Shown here: piece by piece, positions 6,326 through 11,344 of the stretch
Position numbering within the stretch: position 1 is the stretch's first letter
Layout of the letters: every line of letters starts with the position of its first letter
NCBI GenBank assembly: GCA_030447145.1
Contig: JAUJLY010000051.1
Coordinates: 1-11,344 of the forward strand
Direction of reading: 5' to 3'
From: Thermomicrobiales bacterium
Lineage (GTDB): Bacteria > Chloroflexota > Chloroflexia > Thermomicrobiales > UBA6265
Length of the DNA stretch: 11,344 bases
Position numbers and translations under genes: made by a program
The notes under the pieces: model-generated
Database searches by the model: none
The model's input: the letters and a program-made list of their open reading frames with translations, nothing else
What the model was told of the DNA's origin: nothing

Positions 6326-7237
6326 CTACATATAGAAATAAATGCCCGCCACGATGGCAATGATCACGACAATCAACACGAGTGCCGGGATAAGCATCGC
6401 TCCCATGGCATTTCCGCGCTGTTCCGCCAACTCCGCACTTATCTGCTGACGCTGCACCGTTGTAAGCGATGCCCCTACCGCGAGGACAATCGCACTCACG
6501 TTGTCAGTAGTTCGTCTCTTCACCGCGAGCGAGGTGAGCTGCGCCGCCGCCTCGCTTGGGTCATCTCCTGACATGAGCTGCAAATAGTCATCGTGGGTCA
6601 GGACGTCAAAAAAACCATCGGTACAGAGTAGTAGCCGATCCTCTGGCAGAAGAGCCAGCTCGTAGATACTCGGCATCCGCTTGTCGAGCGTCTCCTTCGT
6701 CCCAAGCGCCTGGGTCAAAACATTCCGCTGCCTGCTTTTGCGAGCCTGGTCTTCGGAGATCTGCCCCTGCTGCACTTGCTCGGCGACCAGGGAATGATCC
6801 TGCGTCACCTGAGTGAGCTGATTGGCTCGCATAAGGTAGGCACGACTATCACCGACATTGGCGATCGTCACGTACTTGCCTCGTACCACTGCCGTCACGA
6901 GCGTTGTACCCATCGGGGGGGCGTCGGCAGTTCCCGCTCCCTGCGAGTAGATTGCATCGTTCGCCCGGCGATAGGCCTGCTTCAGCGCAAGTGCAATATC
7001 CGCTGGCTGGTCGCGGGCGAAGAGGTCCCGCACCAGATCGATCGCCAACTTGCTGGCAATCTCGCCTCCCTCGTAACCTCCCATGCCGTCCGCTACCGCC
7101 AGCAGGTAACCGGGACCGGAGCCAGGAGTAATTGGCGGTAACGTCTCGACGAGGATCGAATCCTCGTTGTTCTCCCGCCCTCCGGTGTGCGTCATGCTGC
7201 CAACCGTAAGTTGGAGGTCCTGTGCTGCCGCGCTCAA
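6326..7237 (-). CDS. PP2C-family Ser/Thr protein phosphatase with C-terminal membrane anchor
   Basis: This is a metal-dependent (Mn/Mg) phosphatase of the PstP/PrpC/Stp1 group, which reverses bacterial Hanks-type Ser/Thr kinase phosphorylation. The 303 residues show the PP2C motifs in order: HTGGRENNEDS with R21 and D26, AVADGMGGYEGGE with D50, PMGTTLVTAVV, ANVGDSRAYL (127-135), QDHSLV, RNVLTQALG, LLLCTDGFFD with D207, and TDNVSAIVLAV with D245. Residues about 278-303 form one strongly hydrophobic helix that ends the protein, so it should be tail-anchored with the phosphatase domain in the cytoplasm. The TTG start is supported by GGGAG six bases upstream and by the extra N-terminal strand LQLTVGS; ATG at 7195 is a shorter alternative with no clear Shine-Dalgarno. 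No kinase is in view, but an fhaA-type FHA gene lies 3.4 kb away and may belong to the same signalling network. It is divergent from the lipoprotein gene. Confidence 0.93.
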   Translation of the reverse strand: MSAAAQDLQLTVGSMTHTGGRENNEDSILVETLPPITPGSGPGYLLAVADGMGGYEGGEIASKLAIDLVRDLFARDQPADIALALKQAYRRANDAIYSQGAGTADAPPMGTTLVTAVVRGKYVTIANVGDSRAYLMRANQLTQVTQDHSLVAEQVQQGQISEDQARKSRQRNVLTQALGTKETLDKRMPSIYELALLPEDRLLLCTDGFFDVLTHDDYLQLMSGDDPSEAAAQLTSLAVKRRTTDNVSAIVLAVGASLTTVQRQQISAELAEQRGNAMGAMLIPALVLIVVIIAIVAGIYFYM

Positions 7238-7243
7238 AGTGGA

Positions 7244-7248
7244 CTCCC
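7244..7248 (-). promoter_or_regulatory. Ribosome binding site deciding the TTG start of the PP2C gene
   Basis: On the minus strand GGGAG lies six bases before TTG (7237-7235). This favours the TTG over the in-frame ATG at 7195-7193, which has no clear purine-rich site at the right distance. Confidence 0.6.
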
Positions 7249-7475
7249 GAGTGCTTCAAGGCGATTGCGGACAGGAGGGTCCGCACGTCGCCGTCCAATT
7301 CATGTGGTTTTCCGGTACAGGTTGAATCACCCCGCTTGCCGATCGTGGGCAGTACCGTCAGCGTTCGATCACAAGCATACCGAAAGCAGATGATAAACTC
7401 TGAGTGACCCCGGTTTGCCGGCTTGAGGCAGGTAGCCATTTTCCTGCTTATTCTTCTTGTGCCTCGATTAGCGTC
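7249..7475. promoter_or_regulatory. Divergent intergenic region, PP2C / lprG-like operon
   Basis: This gap must hold the promoters for the phosphatase (leftward) and the lipoprotein-transporter operon (rightward). On the + strand TGATAAACT (7391-7399) resembles a -10 box about 90 bases before the proposed lipoprotein start, but no good -35 lies 16-18 bases upstream. No strong inverted repeat or operator was noticed. The promoter assignment is weak. Confidence 0.25.
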
Positions 7476-7479
7476 AGGA
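7476..7479 (+). promoter_or_regulatory. Ribosome binding site supporting the TTG start of the lipoprotein gene
   Basis: AGGA lies six bases before TTG 7486-7488. Starting there gives a compact lipoprotein signal peptide, whereas the upstream in-frame TTG (7423) and GTG (7459) lack a ribosome binding site and would add an awkward second hydrophobic stretch. Confidence 0.5.
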
Positions 7480-7485
7480 TGTCCA

Positions 7486-8205
7486 TTGCGCTCGAACACT
7501 CCCAGATTTGCCGCCGGTTTCCTGGCGCTCTTGCTGCTCGTCACCGCGTGCGGGTCTGAGGAATCCGCATCACTCAACGAGGACATCTCCGCCGAGCAAG
7601 TGCTGGAGAACGCGAGTGCCCAACTCGCCGAAAGCGAGTCGATGCATTTCCGGATGGACGTCGAGGGAGAAACACTGATCGACTCTTCAGGGACCTTTCG
7701 CCTGCTGAACGCCGAGGGCGATATGGCCCGTCCGGACCGGGTGCAGGTGGAATTCCAGGTCGAGGTGCTGGGTTCGAAGACCGTCTCCATTCGCATGATC
7801 TCTATCGGAACGCAATCCTGGACCACCGACCTCGTCACGGGAGAGTGGGTCCCGGCACCGAGCGAGTTCGGGTATGACCCGACGAGCCTCTACGACAATC
7901 AAAACGGACTCGGGCCGGTTATGGGAAAAGTAAACAATGCCGAGATCGTTGGAAATGAGGAGATTGACGGCCATCAAACGTACCATATTCGTGGAACAAG
8001 CCCAGGTGAAGTGATGAAGCCCATCACGAGCGGCACGATGCAAGGCGAGAACATTGGCCTGGACCTTTGGATCGATGGCGAGACCTGGAACTTGATACAG
8101 GTCGTCGTTTCGGAGCCTGATGCCCCCGAAGTCGATGATCCCGCGACCTGGACTTTGACGCTTTCGAACCACGGCGAGCAGGTGGACATTGAACCACCCA
8201 CATGA
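7486..8205 (+). CDS. LppX/LprAFG-family lipoprotein, LprG-like
   Basis: The family (PF07161) comprises surface-anchored lipoproteins with a large hydrophobic pocket; mycobacterial LprG carries triacylglycerides and glycolipids and works with the MFS transporter P55. From the proposed TTG start the protein has 239 residues: a short charged n-region (RSNTPR), hydrophobic core FAAGFLALLLL, then lipobox LVTAC with the lipidated Cys at about residue 22, followed by GSEESAS. The mature part shows family-like features: ENASAQLAESESMHFRMDVEG, a YDPTSLYDNQNGLGPVM segment, VGNEEIDGHQTYHIRG, LDLWIDGETWNLIQV and the end TLTLSNHGEQVDIEPP, very close to the LprG C-terminal TLSKWGEQV pattern as recalled. 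An in-frame open stretch extends back to 7423. The gene overlaps the transporter by 17 bases, so coupled expression is expected. Family assignment is good; the ligand is inferred. Confidence 0.85.
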   Translation: MRSNTPRFAAGFLALLLLVTACGSEESASLNEDISAEQVLENASAQLAESESMHFRMDVEGETLIDSSGTFRLLNAEGDMARPDRVQVEFQVEVLGSKTVSIRMISIGTQSWTTDLVTGEWVPAPSEFGYDPTSLYDNQNGLGPVMGKVNNAEIVGNEEIDGHQTYHIRGTSPGEVMKPITSGTMQGENIGLDLWIDGETWNLIQVVVSEPDAPEVDDPATWTLTLSNHGEQVDIEPPT

Positions 8206-9772
8206 CGCCGTGGAGCGGATCGAGTTCAGGAATATCCTTTCCTCGCGAGCGCTGACAGCGGGACTCATCTGCGTCTTCCTCGGCGCAGTCGACCTCACCG
8301 TCATTGCCTCGATTCTCTCGACGATTATTCCAGATCTCGGCGTCAATACCGCAGATATCGACCGCTACATCTGGGTGGTCAACGGGTATCTCATTGCCTA
8401 CATCGTCGCGATCCCGCTCGTCGGCCGGCTCTCAGATGTCTTCGGGCGCCAAGCTGCATTTTTCGTTTGCCTTGCCGTCTTCGCCGTTGGCTCAGTTCTC
8501 TGTGCGACAGCCGAGTCTCTCTCGGAGCTTGTCGCGGGCCGAACGATCCAGGGCTTTGGGGGCGGGGGGCTTTTACCTGTGACAATCGCGCTCGCGAGCG
8601 ATGTCCTTCCTCGCCGGATGAGGTTGGCCGGCATCGGCCTCGTAAGCGCCGTTGACACGCTGGGCTGGGTCCTTGGGCCGACGTGGGGTGCGGTTATCGT
8701 CGGCCTGTTGCCGGGCACAGACCAGCAATGGCGATGGGTCTTCTGGCTCAACCTCCCTTTCCTGCTGGTTGCCTTTGTTGCTATTTTGAAGGGCTTTCCA
8801 CACCGTTCGCCTCTGCAGAAACGAGAAGCCGCCCGCGCTATCGACGTGCCAGGTGCCTCTCTTCTCGCTATTGCATTGATCTGCGTCAATCTTGCGTTGG
8901 CGTCCGGAGGCGAGTTCGGCGCCAGGGCCGGATCTGGGCTCCGTGCGCTTGGCGGCACTCCCAACCCATTCGCCGATCACATCCCCTTGCTGCTAGGTAT
9001 CACCGCTGTGGCGGTCGTCGCTCTCGTGCTCTGGGAACGACGGGTCAGGCTACCAATTCTGCCCGTTGATCTGCTTCGACGGGGTTTCTTCGCGGCAACG
9101 ATTACCGCGAATTTCCTGGTGGGCTCAGCGCTCATGGTGGGGATGGTCAACGTCCCTGTCCTCGTGGCCCTCGTTCGGAATCCCGATACTGTCAGCCGGG
9201 ATAGCGCGCTTCTACTCGCTCCGTTGACGCTCTTCATAGCCGCTTTCGCGCTGCTCTCGGGCCCAATCGCTGAGCGCATCGGCGCCTTCCGTATGACCGT
9301 CGGAGGTGTTGCCTTGACGGTTCTCGGGTATTGCGTCCTCTATTTGGTTGTGGATCGCGACAACATCACAAAAATGGCAGCAGGGTTAGCGTTGGCTGGT
9401 ATGGGTTTCGGTTTGCTCCTGGCCCCCTTGAGTGCCGTCGCCCTTGACGCGTCGAGTGGGGAGAACAGGGGCGCGGCCGCATCAACAGCGCTTGTCTTCC
9501 GGCTTTTGGGAATGACCATTGGTATGTCCTTGCTGACCGCCGCAGGAGTGCGCCGGCTTCAGCAGCTCACGGATCGCCTGGATCCGGTAGTCCAGGAAGC
9601 CGAGGAGTCTACGGCGGAGTATCTAGCCCGCCAGCAACAGTTCATCGATGACCATGTCATCCCCCTCGGGGTTCAGGTTATGCAGGAAACATTTCTGGCA
9701 GCGGGCGTCCTGGCGGCACTTGCCATCGTGCCTGTTGTGCTGATGCACCATGCTGAGGAGGGCGATTATTGA
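8189..9772 (+). CDS. MFS transporter, 14-TM DHA2 type, P55 (Rv1410c)-like
   Basis: This 527-residue inner-membrane protein belongs to the drug:H+ antiporter-2 (EmrB/QacA) branch of the major facilitator superfamily. Motifs include LGAVDLTVIASILSTIIPDL in helix 1 (D35), motif A GRLSDVFGRQ (79-88), motif B GRTIQGFGGGGLLP (117-130), motif C-like GWVLGPTWGAVIVG (159-172) and WRWVFWLNLPF (181-191). About 45 mostly hydrophilic residues (about 455-500, QQLTDRLDPVVQEAEES onward) separate the last two helices; in mycobacterial Rv1410 the equivalent helices are reported to be elongated into the periplasm. The start is TTG at 8189, inside the end of the lipoprotein gene, with AGG six bases upstream; GTG at 8210 is a less supported alternative. 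Pairing with an LprG-like lipoprotein suggests lipid or lipophilic-compound export rather than simple drug efflux. The TGA stop overlaps the convergent rpe by 7 bases. Confidence 0.9.
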   Translation: MNHPHDAVERIEFRNILSSRALTAGLICVFLGAVDLTVIASILSTIIPDLGVNTADIDRYIWVVNGYLIAYIVAIPLVGRLSDVFGRQAAFFVCLAVFAVGSVLCATAESLSELVAGRTIQGFGGGGLLPVTIALASDVLPRRMRLAGIGLVSAVDTLGWVLGPTWGAVIVGLLPGTDQQWRWVFWLNLPFLLVAFVAILKGFPHRSPLQKREAARAIDVPGASLLAIALICVNLALASGGEFGARAGSGLRALGGTPNPFADHIPLLLGITAVAVVALVLWERRVRLPILPVDLLRRGFFAATITANFLVGSALMVGMVNVPVLVALVRNPDTVSRDSALLLAPLTLFIAAFALLSGPIAERIGAFRMTVGGVALTVLGYCVLYLVVDRDNITKMAAGLALAGMGFGLLLAPLSAVALDASSGENRGAAASTALVFRLLGMTIGMSLLTAAGVRRLQQLTDRLDPVVQEAEESTAEYLARQQQFIDDHVIPLGVQVMQETFLAAGVLAALAIVPVVLMHHAEEGDY

Positions 9773-10437
9773 ATCGCGTTTCGGAGTGCTGCGAGGTTTT
9801 CTGACGGCGAATTGCCGGCGCTGAACACAGCGCTCCCTGCAACGACCATATCCGCGCCAGCGTCGACCACTTCCCTTATTGTCTGCTGGTTGATCCCGCC
9901 GTCAACCTCTAGGCGACAATCAGAATTTCGACGCTCGATCATCTCGCGAACCCGTTTGATCTTCTCGAGCATGCCTTCGATGAACGACTGTCCGCCGAAA
10001 CCGGGGTTCACGGTCATAATCAATACTTGGGCAACATACGGCAAAATCTCGTCGATCGCCGTCAGCGATGTCGCCGGGTTGATGGTGACACCGGCAATCT
10101 TCCCCTTACCCTCGATCGATTGAACTACGCGATGGATATGAGGCGTGGCCTCAGCGTGAAAAACGATTCTGTCCGCTCCTGCGTCCGCGAACGCCTCCAC
10201 CCACCAACCGGGATCGTCGAGCATCAAATGGCAGTCGATGGGAAGTGAGGTCCCACGCCGGATTGCCTCGAGCACGGGAAGACCGATCGAGATATTGGGA
10301 ACAAACCGACCATCCATCACGTCGAAGTGGATAAAGTCAGCCCCGGCCGTTTCCAGCTCGAGGAGCTGGTCGCCAAGCTGAAGAAAATCAGCCGAGAGAA
10401 CCGATGGGCCAATCCATATATCACGGGCATCAATCAT
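9766..10437 (-). CDS. rpe: Ribulose-phosphate 3-epimerase
   Basis: Rpe interconverts D-ribulose 5-phosphate and D-xylulose 5-phosphate in the pentose phosphate and Calvin pathways; it is a cytoplasmic metal-dependent TIM barrel. Starting at ATG 10437 gives 223 residues, the usual length. Motifs: IGPSVLSADF (9-18), FIHFDVMDGRFVPN with H37 and D39, IDCHLML with H70, TVNPGFGGQSFI (142-153), LEVDGGI with catalytic/metal D179, and phosphate-binding VVAGSAVF (198-205). The frame stays open upstream to 10548 but those 37 residues have no family match, so the internal ATG (MIDARDIWIGPSVLSAD) is preferred; its Shine-Dalgarno is weak. The gene is convergent with the MFS gene (stops overlap, 9766-9772) and divergent from fhaA. 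Confidence 0.96.
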   Translation of the reverse strand: MIDARDIWIGPSVLSADFLQLGDQLLELETAGADFIHFDVMDGRFVPNISIGLPVLEAIRRGTSLPIDCHLMLDDPGWWVEAFADAGADRIVFHAEATPHIHRVVQSIEGKGKIAGVTINPATSLTAIDEILPYVAQVLIMTVNPGFGGQSFIEGMLEKIKRVREMIERRNSDCRLEVDGGINQQTIREVVDAGADMVVAGSAVFSAGNSPSENLAALRNAIQ

Positions 10438-10608
10438 GGCCGACGCATTCCCCGAGCGGTCAGTGCGAAAGGTTGAAACCGGAGAAACCGCCGGCTCGTT
10501 CGGAGTAATGTACCAGCGGGAGGGACAGCCCGTGGAGCCGCTCTCCACCCGCCGGTATACTCATCACGACCGTGGAGGTGCGGTGCCGCTGCGAGGAGAC
10601 GAGACCCA
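10438..10608. promoter_or_regulatory. Divergent rpe / fhaA intergenic region with candidate fhaA promoter
   Basis: TATACT (10556-10561), 47 bases before the fhaA ATG, is a good -10 hexamer; the -35 position (around 10533) holds only TGGAGC, a poor match. Between the two lies an inverted repeat GTGGAG-n5-CTCCAC (10532-10548), which could be a small operator or simply a hairpin. On the minus strand TGGTACATTAC (complement of about 10506-10516) resembles an extended -10 for rpe. These are candidate sites only. Confidence 0.4.
10594..10598 (+). promoter_or_regulatory. Ribosome binding site of fhaA
   Basis: AGGAG lies 10 bases before ATG 10609, at the long end of normal spacing. It supports that start, which also matches the family N-terminus MGLLDRFERTMERLLEG. 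Confidence 0.6.
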
Positions 10609-11344
10609 ATGGGCCTTCTGGACCGTTTTGAGCGAACAATGGAACGGCTTTTGGAAGGTGGCACGGGCTCCATTTTCCGGCAAAAACTTCAGCCTGCTGA
10701 AATTGGCAGGAAGCTCGAGCGGGCAATGCTTTCCCAGCAACGCGCTTCCGTCGGATCACAGCTTGTCCCGAACACCTTCATCGTCCGGCTGCACCCACAG
10801 GACTATGCCCAGTTTGAGGCATTCGCTGCTGGGCTCTCGCGGCAAATGGAATCATGGTTGGCGCGAGTGGCCTCCCAACGGCAGTTGACGGTGCTCGACA
10901 GGATCAGCGTCTCGCTTGTAGAAGATGAAACGGTCCGTCACCGTAGCCCTGTCATTGATGCCTCGATCTCGGATCGGTCCCAACCGCACGTTCGTGCTCC
11001 ACGGCGTTCGCGTGATTCGCGTCCGGAGCAGGGACATCAGTCGTCCCCGCCCGTCATGCCCCGACGCTCCATGGACGCGACATCGTCATTCGAGGTTCCA
11101 TCCCTCCGCCAAGGGGAAATTCATTTGGAGGCAACATCCGGTGCGTTCGCGGGGGAGATCTTCAGCATCACCGAAGGGAGCTCAACGATCGGCCGTTCAA
11201 CTGAGAACAACGTCGTGCTGAACGCTCCGGATGTATCACGACGCCATGCGCGCATCGAACGTAACGGGAAACATCTCAGGATCTACGATCTCAACAGCAC
11301 CAACGGAACACGCGTGAACGGCGAGGCGGTCCATATTTCCGATC
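10609..11344 (+). CDS. fhaA: FhaA-like protein, DUF3662 + FHA domain (3' end outside window)
   Basis: FhaA-type proteins are cytoplasmic phosphothreonine-reading scaffolds; in mycobacteria FhaA is a substrate and partner of Ser/Thr kinases and binds the MviN/MurJ complex, linking phosphorylation to peptidoglycan synthesis. The frame is open from ATG to the window edge (245 residues and one base). Residues 1 to about 110 are the DUF3662/FhaA N-terminal domain: GLLDRFERTMERLLEGG, FRQKLQPAEIGRKLERAM, NTFIVRLHPQDYAQFE, VLDRISVSLVEDETV. Residues about 110-165 are a low-complexity Arg/Ser/Pro linker. The FHA domain begins near 168 with the core motifs IGRSTENNVVL (194-204), VSRRHARIE (209-217) and DLNSTNGTRVNG (227-238), the phosphothreonine-binding residues R196, S210, R211 and N232 all being present. 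The fold's last strands lie past the edge. Downstream neighbours typically include fhaB, a PP2C, rodA, pbpA and kinases, but cannot be seen here. Confidence 0.93.
   Translation, partial: MGLLDRFERTMERLLEGGTGSIFRQKLQPAEIGRKLERAMLSQQRASVGSQLVPNTFIVRLHPQDYAQFEAFAAGLSRQMESWLARVASQRQLTVLDRISVSLVEDETVRHRSPVIDASISDRSQPHVRAPRRSRDSRPEQGHQSSPPVMPRRSMDATSSFEVPSLRQGEIHLEATSGAFAGEIFSITEGSSTIGRSTENNVVLNAPDVSRRHARIERNGKHLRIYDLNSTNGTRVNGEAVHISD

Noticed and set aside
7423..7485. Longer lipoprotein start at TTG 7423
   Set aside because: No ribosome binding site precedes it, and it would add a second hydrophobic segment with an extra Cys before the real lipobox.
6849..7838. 329-codon open frame on the - strand
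   Set aside because: It overlaps the well-supported PP2C gene in another frame and runs antisense to the lipoprotein; composition is Arg/Ser-rich as expected from a shadow frame in GC-rich DNA.
10438..10548. N-terminal extension of rpe by 37 codons
   Set aside because: The extension has no resemblance to ribulose-phosphate 3-epimerases, whose N-terminus fits the ATG at 10437.
10436..10888. 150-codon open frame on the + strand
   Set aside because: It overlaps the fhaA start in another frame; the fhaA frame has DUF3662 and FHA motifs, and this one has none.

Overview
The window reads as ordinary, densely packed chromosome of a GC-rich, probably thermophile-related bacterium. The best guess is Chloroflexota, perhaps Thermomicrobia/Sphaerobacter-like; a deep actinobacterium-like lineage is the alternative. 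The reasons are a DUF3662-type FhaA scaffold, a PP2C phosphatase of the PstP/PrpC type, an LppX/LprG-family lipoprotein beside a P55-like MFS transporter, and frequent TTG starts. The taxonomic call is inference from gene content; no search was run. No rRNA, tRNA, CRISPR array, insertion sequence or prophage gene was seen.

Layout. Positions 1-4134 (+): the end of pheS, complete pheT and complete hisD, tightly spaced and probably cotranscribed (phenylalanyl-tRNA synthetase plus the last step of histidine synthesis). Positions 4131-5602 (-): an amidohydrolase_2-family hydrolase followed by ruvA, joined by an ATGA stop/start overlap; ruvA runs into hisD tail to tail with overlapping stop codons. 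Positions 5730-6049 (+): a YbjQ/DUF74 gene broken by a net 2-base frameshift that lies inside a perfect 36-bp palindrome. Positions 6050-6325: a gene-free gap holding a hairpin. Positions 6326-7237 (-): a PP2C protein phosphatase with a C-terminal membrane anchor. Positions 7486-9772 (+): an LprG-like lipoprotein overlapping a 14-helix MFS transporter, the same pairing as the mycobacterial lprG-P55 (Rv1411c-Rv1410c) operon. Positions 9766-10437 (-): rpe, convergent with and overlapping the transporter. Positions 10609-11344 (+): the 5' part of fhaA (DUF3662 + FHA), cut by the window edge.

How the genes may work together. The PP2C phosphatase and FhaA belong to the Ser/Thr phospho-signalling module that controls envelope growth in actinobacteria and relatives, although here they are separated and no kinase is in view. 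The lipoprotein/transporter pair lying between them is also an envelope function: export or extraction of lipids or other hydrophobic molecules. The remaining genes are housekeeping. The most notable observations are the palindrome-associated frameshift in the YbjQ gene, which looks like a quasipalindrome-correction mutation caught in place (or a sequence error), and the lprG-P55-like operon in a probably non-mycobacterial genome.
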